DNA of 64,000 nucleotides, from positions 1,195,128 through 1,259,127 of the forward strand of contig KN832562.1 in the NCBI GenBank assembly GCA_000827205.1. Reading direction: 5' to 3'. The notes under the pieces are model-generated. The model worked only from the letters and a program-made list of their open reading frames with translations. It was not told the origin of the DNA and ran no database searches. Shown here piece by piece: positions 34,301 to 45,762 of the stretch (the stretch's first letter is position 1; each line of letters starts with the position of its first letter). Position numbers and translations under genes: made by a program. The stretch comes from Plicaturopsis crispa FD-325 SS-3 (Eukaryota; Basidiomycota; Agaricomycetes; Amylocorticiales; Amylocorticiaceae).

Positions 34301-35443
34301 CTAGTTATCAGCTCGACGACCTATAGATGATTCTAAAGGTGAACGCACTCTGTCAACGGGAAGGACATGTATAAATGAGTGGTTGCTAAATTTGAGAGGC
34401 GTCTTTGCGAAATGTGAAATGACCTGCGACAGAAATATAAGTGATAGCTTTCGCGGTGCCGGCTCGCATAGAAATCCAGCGGCAAATCCAAATGGTAAAA
34501 AGGGATCAACAAAACCAGGGGTTTCACTAGACGGAGTATATTCCTCGACCGCGACGTAAAAATCGCTGCTCAAAGTGGCATGGGCAGGATGCGGTCCTGG
34601 TACTCGGAAAATGGACCTGATGCTGCCAGCTCTCTGTGTTTCCACGCCCGCATTAGAAGGGTGCGTAGTGAACATAACAGAGCTGTCTGCGGATGCCCGT
34701 GATCCTTCTGTTGCATATCGGACCCCTCGACTAGATATCTGGTCCACTGAGTCCACGTAACGGGGTACGAGGACGCCCTGCGGAAATAGACGTGACAACA
34801 TTGTGTGTTCCTCGTCCGATAAGCGGTGCTGGTATTGCACCGTGGTCTTGGGTCGGGGCTCAGTCTCTGGCTGGTCAGGGTCTAGCATGTTGGCTAGGCG
34901 TATGCCACGCGTGTCCTCCTTTGTAATTGCATCGAGCGTTGTTACCATCTCAAGCACCGTGGAGTGCACTTCTTGGTTGTCAGACAATAGGGCACGAAGG
35001 TTAGCATTGCGGCTTGACATCTCCATGAAGGTTCCTTCCATTTCGCCTGCCAGGCAGCGTCAATGGTGAGTATGAAAAAAAATGCCTCCAAGTGTCACTC
35101 CCACCTTGAATTTGGTTCGTATTCAGGCGTTGCAACGTATGAATATATCGTTCATAAAATTGGGCGCTATGCGAGTGCACGGGCCCAAAGAAACCTGCCA
35201 TGTCCGAGCCCAGATGCAGAGCAGCGTGGAGACTAGGCATGATACGTCTGTCAGGATAGAGTCGACTTATTCCTCTGGCGTAGCGCGATATATGTGTGTC
35301 ATACGCGTCGATGTGGGCGGCGGATGTGACGCGCATATGTGCGATGCGAACGGCAGTCACGAGGTCCATGAAGTTGTCCAGCATCTCTTTGTATCGACCG
35401 TTGTCTCTGTGCCAGAGCAAGATGAGAGGGATGGGTAAGTGAA

Positions 35444-35448
35444 CCGTA
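35444..35448. repeat. 5-bp target site duplication, left copy
   Basis: CCGTA at 35444-35448 and again at 37014-37018 flanks the inserted LTR exactly. Removing the insert and one copy joins the Tnp2 codons in frame (ICTVHLPI). Confidence 0.93.
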
Positions 35449-35581
35449 TGTCATGACCCGACCATTTCTCCACTTGCGCACACGTCCCGGGACTTCCTTC
35501 TGGGACCTACCTAAGTCGCTATCACGCTCTTTTCGACCGCGCTTCAATCCCTCGAGTATCTCGGACCCTTAACGCTTCGTT

Positions 35582-36030
35582 CACCTACGCGTTTCGGCCC
35601 ATTTTGCGTCGTTCGACCTCCGGGACCGTTTCGCCGCTTCCGCAGCCGAAGCGCGACTTGGGCGCACTGCAGGACATTCCCGCGCGACCTCTAGTTCGAT
35701 CCCTGAGGCTGCGCTCGGGTCCCTATAGCGTCCTCGGCCTCTAAATCCCTTGTCCACCTGCGCGTTCTGGCCCAGCTTGCGTCGTTCAGCCTCCAGGCTC
35801 GTTTCGCCACCTCCGCAGCCAAAGCGCGACTTAGGAACACTACGGGACATCACTGCGCGACCCCTACTTCGCTCCCCGAAGCTGCGCTTGGGTCCCTATA
35901 GTGTCCTCGGCCTTCAAACGCTCCGCTCACCTGCGTGTTTGGGCCCTCTTGCCCATTTCGGCCTTTGCGACTGTTCTACCACCTCCGCAGCTGCGGCGCG
36001 ACTTCCTGGCATGACCTAATATCATTGCGC
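35582..36030 (+). repeat. 173-bp tandem repeat in the U3 of the solo LTR
   Basis: Copies start with CACCTRCGCGTTYYGGCCC at 35582, 35755 and (partial, diverged) 35928, an exact 173-bp spacing. Each full unit carries CTCCGCAGCC-like and GGGTCCCTATAG-like blocks. Such repeats in LTRs often act as enhancer arrays. Confidence 0.9.
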
Positions 36031-36392
36031 GACCCCCCAGTCCATCACACGTCGCCCCACGTTGACCCCTCGTGTCCCTGCGCCACAACTCCGCTTCTGC
36101 AGCTGTCGCATCGCCACCTGGACTCGGGGCCACATGGGACCCTCGGCACCGGTCCGCGACTTCGGAGCATCACGTGACTTCGTCGCGCGACTCCCCTCTT
36201 GGTCGCGCATCACCTCGTGTTGGCTGTATCGCCTCGTTCCTCCTGCATGGACTCCTTCATCACTTTATTCCCTTATTTCGCATTTACCCTTGATTTCCTC
36301 CACATGTATCCTCGTTCCTCTGCCCCATTTCGCATTCTCCACCTTAGGAACTCTACACTTGACCTTCTCGCCATCATCCCATCCATTTTTCG

Positions 36393-36399
36393 TATATAA
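36393..36399 (+). promoter_or_regulatory. TATA box of the solo LTR
   Basis: TATATAA within CGTATATAAGTCAGC, placed between the U3 repeats and the GC-repeat tail. It could still drive antisense transcription through the upstream Tnp2 exons. Confidence 0.6.
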
Positions 36400-36499
36400 G
36401 TCAGCTGGCATGTACATAGTTCGACAGACTTAATATTGTTGTGATCTCTCCTCTTGCTTCGCGTCCTCGTCTCAACGCTTGCTTGACTTTCACCGGTTC

Positions 36500-36900
36500 C
36501 GTCCCGGTTTTTCTCGCGCTCCGTCGCGACCAGGTTCCGCCCTGACCCCTCTCTGTGCTCCGCCGCCTCCAGGTTCCGCCCTGACCCCTTTGCGCTCCGT
36601 CGCGACCTCTGTGTTCCATCGCCACTTCCCTGCCTCTTTGCGTTCCATCGCCACTCTCCTGCGCTCCGGCGCCACTTCCGCGTCCCGTCGCGACCCCTTT
36701 CCCACGCTCTAGAACACCCTCGCGTCCTACCGCGACTTTTTCCCGCGCTCCGCCGCTTCCCTGTATTATTTTCGCCACTCTCCTGCCTTCGCTGCATCCT
36801 TCCTGCGCTCCGCCGCCACTCTCGCGTCTCACCGCGACTTTTTCCCACGCTCCGCGACCTCTACCGCGTCCCGTCGCATCACTCCACCACGGTCCCTGCA
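36500..36900 (+). repeat. Short-period GC repeats in the R/U5 of the solo LTR
   Basis: Irregular repetition of CGCGCTCCGYCGCGACC and TTCCATCGCCACTYTCCTGC variants over about 400 bp. No coding potential is evident. Confidence 0.8.
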
Positions 36901-37013
36901 CCGTCTGCCCTCGTATCGGGTCGCCCGGCGAGTTTTTCCACTTTTACCTCTTTTTACTCCTTTTACTTTAGAGGTTTAAAGGCCTCGACCTTTTCTTTGG
37001 TCGGGACCTTACA

Positions 37014-37018
37014 CCGTA
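37014..37018. repeat. 5-bp target site duplication, right copy
   Basis: CCGTA, identical to 35444-35448, directly after the TTACA end of the LTR. Confidence 0.93.
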
Positions 37019-37555
37019 CAGATTACGCGCCAATGATCAGCACTGAGTTTTCCTCGTGCTGCAGTGCCCCAATCACGAGGAACAGTGCCGATCCACGACG
37101 GGGTCTGTGTATCGTTCATGATCTCCCAGACTGTCGTCATAATGTTCCTGCCAAGGACATGTCGGGAAGGCGAAGGTGGGACGATGTATGACATGAGCCT
37201 CTGAGCATTATTCGCATCTGCAGCCTGTAAACGTGCAAATGATCACTAATTAGAAGGTTGAAAGGCTGAAAATACACGCACCCATGATTTTATCGCATCC
37301 CATAAGGCACGCTTGATATGTCCCCGCCTTTGGGCATGGAACGGGATTCCCATCAAGTCGCGTACATACTCTAGCACTTGCCCAGTAACCTGAGCATAGA
37401 CTCGGGAATGCTCCTCCTCTTGCACCGATTCATCTCCACCTAAGTAGCGAATGAAGCGCGCAGCCTTCGTGAGCAGGGACTTGGTGGCATCACTTGTTGC
37501 ATTTGGAAGCCGAGGAGGTAGTGTATGCCGAACTTTACGACCAATAATGGGCTCG

Positions 37556-37620
37556 TGGGAAGGGGCAGGGGCAGGGGCGGAGGTGGAGGCGGGGCCGGGG
37601 GTGGGGGCGGGGCGGGTGGC
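37556..37620 (+). repeat. G-rich tract with quadruplex potential
   Basis: A run of GGGGCAGGGGCAGGGGCGG type contains many G3-G4 blocks on the plus strand. It is the complement of a Pro/Ala/Thr-coding stretch in the Tnp2 gene. Confidence 0.7.
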
Positions 37621-40139
37621 GTCACGGTGATCAGCGAGCACTGCTGCGGACGCATGGATTTCTTCGCGTTGAGAGACAGGGCCGAATGTCGCCCGGGGCC
37701 CGACTTCCAGGGCCGATTCCTGGTAGGAGCGGTACTCGTCCTCTTCTTCGTCTTCTTCGTCGTCGTCGTCCTCCCGGGGTTCCGGCTCCATAGTTTCATC
37801 TTCGGTAGCAGCGTCCGAGCGACGATCATCGTCCTGGTAATGAAAATATGTAGACCGTCGCTATTTTCCAGGTATGATTAGCGAAAGTGCACAGCCAATT
37901 CACATGCAGCGCACGTACCCATTGGCAAATATTATTTGCCAGGACCCATTTCGTGCCAACCACAAGATTGTGGCCAACACCAAGGATGTTATAGTCGACG
38001 CAAATCGTGTACAGGACTTTCCGTGGTGCGTGGATAAGAATGTCGTAGAGATCGTCGGGGTTGCGGCTCATGGACCTTAGACAGCGCTTCATCCATCTCT
38101 CCTGATTGTCGGAGGGGTTGACGATCCTTTTCTGTAGGGGAGGCAGCGCTTTGTCGACTGCAACAGACGCGTCACCGCCATCTGACGTAGTGTCGATCTG
38201 AAATAGATCGCGACAATGGGCCTGAAATAAGCGCAGATCCAAAATGTGCATTGATTCGAGGACGGTGTTCCGTACTGGGCACCAGTACTCCAGATCCAAG
38301 AGTGCCGACCATCGAATCCCAAAGGCTTCAAAAAGCTTTTTTTGCTCGGCTTCGGATTCAGCGTCCCTGAACGCTTGGGCACACCGGCGATGATGTGCCT
38401 CGTCTTTTGAAGGCCATTCTTGACGATCAAGGATATCGATGTCGGCGATGTCGAGGTCGCAGAATGTGCAAAAATGATGCGCCAGCACCGACCCTGAGAA
38501 CCCGGCCATCTGACGGGCACCGATCATATCCGCTACCAAAAGGACGAGAATGGCGAGTGCCAATATCCCAAGACGATGCTTGTAAGTACGGGAAAAGAAG
38601 ACGCCTGGCCTCCAAAAGTCGTTGAGATCTACAACGACCAGCCGAAGTGCGATGGTGGAAGGTTGAGTAAGACCAGCCATAGGCCGAACGTACTGGCCAG
38701 CTGTTTCGCCTGCTTATTATAGAAGGGATTGAAACCATCACCAGCGAGGCTGAAAACAAGCCGCACCTCTCCGGGACCACCGGGAAGAAAATGTCTGCCC
38801 TGCGCATCCTTCAAGTCAGAGAGCGCCTTTGATCGCCAGATATCGTCTACAACAACGTTGGGGTCTTCGGGCGGACCGTGATCTCGGCAAGACTTTTCCA
38901 ACATATCCTCCATCCCAGGGCAAGCAAGTAGGCGCCCTACCCATGCTTTGAGGTCGTTATGCACATATTTGCGCCGGGGTGCGTAGATCTTCCGTCCTCC
39001 ACCAAAGTCCCTCAGATGCCACAACTCCGCGCCGCAGGGCGTACTGGTTGGTGTTTTCTTGTGTGTGCATTGCAAGACGGTAGTGCTAGCACTACCCTCT
39101 AGGCCTGGACGATCACCAGTGAGGAAGGGATATAGACAGAAACATTGCGGGCAAAGGATATATGTGTGCGTGATAGAGGAGAGGCGAAATTGCGAGAGAT
39201 GGGTGCGGGGATCTTTGGGGATGAGAGACCGAATCGTTTCAGACCCCGTGTGGATACGAAGCAGGTCCCGAATGCCAGCTAGTTGTGTGCGCAAAGCTCG
39301 GCGTGGTGTGAAGAACATGTTCTCGAGTATTAGAGATATGAGGGCTGCCGCTTTTCTGGTTGGATCTCGTGGCCCCGGTCGAGAGAAATAGATGGCTGAG
39401 GACGGCTGAATTAGTGCAAGGCCTTTCGTAGCGAAGGATCGTAGCTTACCAGTGTCAAAAACCACGTAACCCGTCCTATCACAATGCAGCCGCTGACGCG
39501 TCCACTGCAATTCCTTCTCCAGGCTCATACGGTACAGCTCCCTGTAGACACGGTCGATTAATGTGTCGCCCCGATCAGTCGCGTTCATCGTAGAGATTTG
39601 GGCAATTATTTCACATAAACGGACTTCCGTCGTTAGGAATATCGAATTTGCTCGATGTCGAGTATCGAGCGCGTGCTTGCCGTAATTGGGACGGATAAGG
39701 TCATCTGTTGTGGGTGCCTCGAATGTCCCGTTCTCCACAGGGTGATTAACAAAGACAAGAGGCTTGTTATAATCAACTATCGGAGATTCCGAATGTAACC
39801 GAACCTCCTCTTCAAAGAGAGAAAGCCAAGCGGTATCCTCGCGATATAGATGCGACCGTTCGCCCTGTTCACCAGATGTTTCCGACCTGACAGGGCCCAG
39901 GACAGAAGCACGCTGTGGAGTGCGCTGTTCCCGTATACGTAGCCTGGCAGCCATCCGCTTGTCGTCGGCGGCATGATTGGCCCGAGTGGAACGGCTCTGC
40001 GGCCTCCCGCCCTCATATTGATTCGTCGAGGGGTTGTACACCGCACAATGCGTCTTGCATTGGCAGAGATGGATTTTATTACGGCGGAGAGACATTGGAA
40101 AATCTACAGACATCAAGTCAATTGGATACATCTTGGTGA

Positions 40140-41680
40140 TTTCTTATCTGGTAGCTTACATTTACAGGAGCAGTCGATCGCGGCTGAGTTAAGCTTGATT
40201 GAAAGCGTCACGTCGATCCGGCATATATGTACGTGCAGGTGGGTAGAATTTCGTGCGAGACCTTTCGGAGGAGTCGCGAGTACTTAGTTACTGGCGGATA
40301 TTCGAGAACTTGTCCGGATCCGAGTTCCGACTCGCGCGCATTGAGGCTCATCCTCTTCCACCACCACCGCTACCATGATTTTGTAAGTCCATCGTTCCTC
40401 ACGATGTCGCAGAACAGCGCCATCGCCACCACCGGATTACACGGCGGCTGCACCCGTCACTCTGTCCTTTTGGCAAGCTAAGCTTTAGGAACGGTCGACT
40501 ACAGCTCGCATGTCGTGTCGCACTGCCAGCGCGCCGTTTCCCCCGCCGTGTGCTACAGACTGCACCTTACTGGCGCCCACCCACTCCGGCCTCCCACCCC
40601 TGCTCGCGTGTTTGCCGTACGCCGAGCCCTTGTTTTCTTCGCTGCCTATACATCACCGCTCTATCGGCCCAGGCGGCCTGACTCGCACGGACTTCCCTGA
40701 GGCCCGGAGAAAGGAAGGAATGGCGCATGCGAGGGGACACTCGTAGAACATAAGCGGTGGATTCTCGGAGGACCGAGGTACGTCAAGGCAAAGTTTGCAT
40801 GCCAGTCGTGATCTAATTTTCTTTCTGATGCCATTTCCTTCGACTAGCTCGAGCTAACGCAAACCGCCGCCCCCTTTGCTCGCCAGTAACATCCCACCGC
40901 GTCCGCTAGTTATGCGACAACTGCAGGCCTGTCCCACAGTAGCAGCACGGTAATCCGCACCAGGCGCGAGGTGAGGATCGCGTGGGCACGCGCCGAGCCT
41001 ATGCGGATGCAGACGTGCCGCGTTGCCGTCGACTCGTTGCGAGATAGGGTGCACTGGGCGGGTCGTGCGTCTCGCTTCGCTGCGAGCGTGCATCGCCGTG
41101 TGCGTGAACGGGCCTAGTTCCGTGCGGGTCCTGCCTGGTCACCTTTACGCGCGAGGCTGGCAACGCGTGTACTCGCTTTCGCTCGAATTTATGGTACTTT
41201 TAGATCGTCCGACGAGCTAGGTGATGTCCTTGCTAGTGTACTACTGCGGCAGCGGTGCATGTATGTTACGCAGAATAGTGACAATCAATATAAAATGCAT
41301 TTTATTCATTCCGAATTCAGCCCCGGGTGCAGTGATTCTGAAGCAGGCAACTCAATAGGTGGTCCTATGTGGTCCGATGAATCTCATCAGGTTCTCAAAC
41401 ATCGTCCTAACATGTCCTACGAAGTCCCAGACAATCATAACTAAAATAATTACAATTGCACGAAACATCGGACGACATGAGACTGTACAGGACGGTCCGG
41501 TTTTAAATTTGTCCTATCTCGTCCTAGCTCGTACTTGTCGATTTTCACTGGGCTTGAGCTCTCGCATTCCTCGATCACTGACTAGTAATCATCATTCAAA
41601 TTGATACTACAAGCTGTACATGCCGAATCTCAGACCAAACTGTAACGGAAGTAGGAACAAGGGGTTTGCGAGGATAAAAT
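40140..41680. other. No recognisable gene
   Basis: This includes the presumed 5' flank of the Tnp2 gene. Frames of 60-80 codons on both strands have no motif. The other end of the CACTA element should lie here, but no CACTA/G-type inverted repeat was seen. Confidence 0.4.
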
Positions 41681-41682
41681 TT

Positions 41683-44434
41683 TCACTGGCCGAGTTGGGC
41701 GCCAGGGCCAGTAAATCCCAAGCTGCTGATGCCAAGTGTGACCCCGCCAACCTCCGGAGGTTCATCCTGGTCCTCCCTGTCACCCGTCGTATACCCATGA
41801 GTTCCTGTGAGTACCACATGAGTATGAGCTCAACAGACGTCAGGATGGATTTTACTCACCTGTGTCGAACTCTGACGACATGGGGCTATCGTCTGTGCGC
41901 CCATCCTGTGTCCCCGATGAAAAACTATTTCTCGGCGACCGGGGCCTCATCTCCGCGTGGCCGGGAGGGAGCGTAGTTCGGGGCCCACGATGAGGGCGCA
42001 ACCCTGGGCCCGACGAGGATAATATATCGATGGCATCTCCTTCCGACTTGGTGTTAGCAGGAGGAAGTGGTATGAAGGAGTTTGGCATGGGTGTCGTTAC
42101 GGAAGAAGTACCGCGCGAAGGCTTATATGAGGGTGGCTGCGGTGTATACGAGGGTGGCTGTGGCGCCACGGAGGAAGATGCAACAACGGTTGGCTCGCGA
42201 TCGGAGGCTGAGGTCTCCGGAGCGACCGATTCTAATGATGCCGAAAGAGTTTTCAGCACATCCGTCAGCGAATCTAGGCCAACCAGAATCAAGGAAACAA
42301 AGCGTTTGAAGTATGGTCCTGTATTCTCCTTGAAGATCCATGCAGCCGCAAATGCCAACAAGGTCAGGTACGTCTTATGTGCCCGGCCGCAGCTGCAACT
42401 CATGGCCTGGCGCATTCCAATCAATGCCGTTAATATGGACGTCAGAAATATTTTTCGACTAGGGCTCACCGTAGCCACTGGCTCAGGACAGGATTGGGAC
42501 GCCGCAAGCTGAGTAGGTAGGGGCAAATTAAGGCTGGTGAAAAGCTGCACGCCGTCTTTAAATTTGACACCTGAAAGGTAGACGGCGCATGCGCAAAGCG
42601 ATAGGATATACGTGGCATGTGTTAGAGGCTGAGTCCCTCCGCTGCGGGGTTTGGGATCCTATGCAATTGGCCCAGTTAGGGATATCCGATATATAGTGTG
42701 CAAAGGCGTTGCTCACATTATGCCATACGACTTTTGCGCTAAGATCGGGCTCCTTCGACTGGACAGGCCCTTGTGAAGGCGCCGGTGTTGTGTCTGTGGT
42801 CAACGTTGGGCCAAGTGTCGATGTGGGCGGACTTGCGGGAGGTACCGCTGGAGTTTGCACCGAGGCCTTGATGGGACTCAAATCCACGTCCCACACCTCT
42901 GCCCGACCTGCCTCTGCCATGGGGATACCGGAAAGCGTCCAGAAAGCGCCAATAACAATAGATATTGTATTTCCTTTTGCGCAGGCCTAAGCACCAGGGA
43001 GAACCATGCTCTGAGACACACATTTAGGACTATTGGAGAACATGAGGACATACCAAAGCTTGGAAGAGCAACTGAGATTTCTCTTGCTTCAGTAGGCGAA
43101 GGGGCTTTTTGTTGTGCCTGTAGTAAAGAGCGATACCCCCGGTGACGACCGCCGCCAGATACAGGCCTTCGTCGTCGAGGAATACGACGCCGAGTCTGAT
43201 GTTGCAGCTGCTCGCAACTTCACCGTTATACTCCACCGTTGTGATGAATTTGCGATCCTTCATGGAGTAGAAATCCACACCATTTCGTAGATTGGCGACG
43301 GCCAACACCTCGCCATTCGGGGACAGAGTAGAGGCGCCACTGACGTATAGCGATCCAATCATGAGTTCACATTGTTTTTAAGGAAGCACGGGTGACTGAC
43401 ATATTGCAAATCGGTGGGGAGACCATTCGCCATACAATATTACCCTCTATGGATATCCCGCTGCCAAGGAACAACTCAGCTGCAAGTAGAGCATGGTTGG
43501 ATATGCATCAGCACTCACAGAACTCCATCATGAACCGTCGACACGATGAAAACTCCGCCTTGGCTAGAGTAATGAGCATCTTGAGCGCGGACAGGATCTT
43601 TTTCGCTAACGTCCAGCCTCGAAGATCTGAGGGAGACCTCATGAGTCGTCCCCCAGCTACCTAAAATACAGAGAATCACAGTTAGACAGTGATAAAGTAT
43701 TTGATACCAGAGGTGGAGCATTATACCGATCTGGTGGTCAACAAGCTCCACCACATTTACTCTGTCTGCGAAAGCGACCAGCAAATGATCCCCACGGAAT
43801 GTCCGAGAAAGCGCGAGGGCATGTACACATCCGTTAACGTTATGTACGGACGATATCTCGCCTACAGGAAGCTGATAACAAGCAACGAGTGAATTTGAAT
43901 CTTGAGAGAAGGGAGATGTTCTGAACGCACCATTGTCACTGTGTTCACATCACCGTTACTCCCTCCAAACATGACGGCCGTCTCAATGGGATGCCAGATA
44001 ACTGCCCGCATTCGAGCCTTCGAGTTCCGGTACACGCGAAGTAACTTCCATTCCGCCACATCGTATATCTGGATCGTAGCATTTAGCGCATCCAGTGCAA
44101 AAAATGGTGAGACTCACTAGAATGCGACCCCTGTCATCCACGCTAGCCAACATCTCTCCGGTAGGGGAAAACGCCAGTGCAAATATAGATGCGCCAGGAG
44201 TGGGATCCAGCGACGCTACAAAAGCAGCTGAGCTGTCGATTGTCTTCTTCTTCTCTTCCCGCTTGGGGGAACGCGCGAGAGAAAGTGCCTTCATGTTGCC
44301 AAAAGTCCTCCGTAGGTCGTGCACAGAGCCTGAGAGGTAAACACTGGTGTCGTGTAAGTACTAGAGTTTTTGAAAGGGCACGTCCAGTCTAGGGTATCAC
44401 GCGCATTGAAAATCCAGCCGTGCATCATGTCCAT
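41683..44434 (-). CDS. WD40-repeat protein with C-terminal membrane segment
   Basis: A multi-exon minus-strand gene. The likely start is the ATG at 44434 (MDMMHGWIFNA), but the first splice junction is uncertain. WD40-type blades are visible in order: FALAFSPTGEMLASVDDRGRI; IYDVAEWKLLRVY with MRAVIWHP and MFGGSNGDV; HALALS and HLLVAFADRVNVVELVDH; GGVFIVSTVHDGV; STLSPNGEVLAVANLRNGVDFYSM; and GVVFLDDEGLYLAAVVTGGIALYY. After the propeller come AEVWDVDLSPIKAS, a Pro/Thr/Ser-rich linker, then a hydrophobic helix (TYLTLLAFAAAWIF) in the 42550-41860 exon and a Pro/Ser-rich tail. The last exon is 41804-41683. One junction (near 43930) does not keep phase by the obvious donor, so a small error or frameshift cannot be excluded. 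Likely a scaffold anchored to a membrane; partner unknown. Confidence 0.72.
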
Positions 44435-45154
44435 CGTGTGGCGGCAATGGTTTAGGTGCCATGCGCGAGATGTGCGATGCTAACGGCTCCGCAGGAGAAA
44501 ATGATCAATTAATTCGAATTCCAGTGGACCGTTCAGCAATATGCGTCCGTTCGAACTTGATTAGATAAGCCATTGTGGGTGCTTGTGTATTCCTCAAGGC
44601 TTCGCCTTGCGTTTACAGCTCGATCGCTTGCTAGAACAACACTTTGCAAGTATACTCACTGTATTTTCAAACCAAAAATCGACGCTGCGCTACCTCAAAA
44701 GCATCGTCACTTGCACTCGACGCCAGCCTGCATTCTTTGCCACGCTGCATACATGCGTATGTGGCATGGTACGTCCAAAATTAATATTCTTTTAGTGGCG
44801 GAATCCGATGCCCTAGCTCTTTGGGGCATCACACCGGTACCTGTCTCTAAAAAGCCCCACATTGTGAAGGAATTTTCCCCGAGTCAAACATGCTTTTTCT
44901 GGGGGCTTTCTTCACACCGTGAGTCCACGACAAAATTATCTTAGATCTTGCGACCACATCGACTCGATTTTCGGCTGCTCAGACGTCCATCGCGGCGCGA
45001 CTCAGCGCCGTTTCGATCCATGTCTTCGTGTATGTGGATGCAATCGGATAAGTACTCATATGGCCATGACAGGAATGGAGCCTGCTCTCTAACGTCCACG
45101 TCATCTACTGTTGCACTCGTCCGACTTCTTTGTTCCTCCACCAAATCCGCCCAG

Positions 45155-45762
45155 ATGCCCCGTCTAATCGTCAAGCCCACAGATCCCGTAAGCCCGTGGT
45201 CAACTTATTCCTCGATGCAAAGCAGGCTGAAGTTTTCCCAGAGCAGGAGGCTTAGCGCCTTCGAATTCTGGACCAGCGGCCATGTTTGGTCCCTGCGTTC
45301 TACACATCGATGCACCCCAGTCCACCTCCTCACAACCCCCGGAGATTTTGGCCCACTGCGACTCCCGTATGTGCACGTCGAGAAGAAGCTTGCTGGTCTT
45401 CGCCGCCTCAGCCGCCCGCCTCAGCTACACGATACTGTTGTAACTGTTGGCCGTCAAAGGCTGATGGTATCTGGCTATGTGGATTCTTCTCTTGATCGTA
45501 ACATGGCTCTTGGTGAACTCGCCCCCGATCTCATATGGAGAGGAGAGATCTGTGTGACATATCTAGGGGATGCGGTCTCATTTCTTCGGCGACGCAAGTG
45601 CAACACGGACGTGGTCCGCAAAGCGACTATAGCGTATGTCCTATTGCCTTCCTCACAGCGTCACGGGCTGAGCCGATCTCTTTTTCGTTCAGATACATGG
45701 GGGCTCATATCACTGCTGCGGCTTTGAAGAAGGCACCCCCGACAGAGCTTACCTGCGTATAG
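45155..45762 (+). CDS. Hypothetical protein
   Basis: Three exons, 45155-45187, 45242-45633 and 45693-45762, with clean GT..AG junctions and consistent phase, give 164 aa. The central exon contains HVEKKLAGLRRLSRPPQ and VTVGRQRLMVSGYVDSSLDRN, and the protein ends AALKKAPPTELTCV. I recognise no domain. The start is the weakest part: open sequence continues upstream to about 44948 and an extra 5' exon is possible. Confidence 0.5.

Larger units (their letters stand above)
35449..37013 (+). mobile_element. Solo LTR (1565 bp) inside the Tnp2 gene
   Basis: The insert begins TGTCATGACCCGACC and ends GGTCGGGACCTTACA, that is TG..CA with short inverted ends, between 5-bp duplications. It has no coding region. 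A TATA box (TATATAA, 36393-36399) on the plus strand gives the orientation: a U3 of about 0.94 kb holding 173-bp tandem repeats, then R/U5 rich in short GC repeats. It is unrelated in sequence to the LTR at 1346. A solo LTR arises by recombination between the two LTRs of a full element. Confidence 0.85.
34301..40131 (-). pseudogene. CACTA-type Tnp2 transposase, interrupted by a solo LTR and probably internally deleted
   Basis: Coding segments on the minus strand are 40131-38694, 38628-37919, 37833-37282, 37224-37014, then 35443-35105 and 35046-34301. The 35449-37013 gap is an inserted LTR. The N-terminal part has a short Cys motif and FSLAGDGFNPFYNKQAKQ, a hallmark of fungal Tnp2, followed by LLNLPPS. 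Then LNDFWRPGVFFSRT and AGFSGS...HHFCTFC follow. The C-terminal part has FGPVHSHSAQFYERYIHTLQ and FVDPFLPFGFAAGFLC. The conserved region between LNLPPS and LNDFW (about 40 residues in relatives) is missing and the frame changes there. A possible 65-nt intron (38693-38629) restores frame but removes the LNLPP motif. Phases are otherwise consistent, which shows the copy was coding until fairly recently. Element ends were not found. Confidence 0.88.

Noticed and set aside
36273-36901. Minus-strand Arg/Gly/Glu-rich open frames of 166-191 codons
   Set aside because: They are products of the short GC repeats in the solo LTR; several frames are open together and none has a domain.
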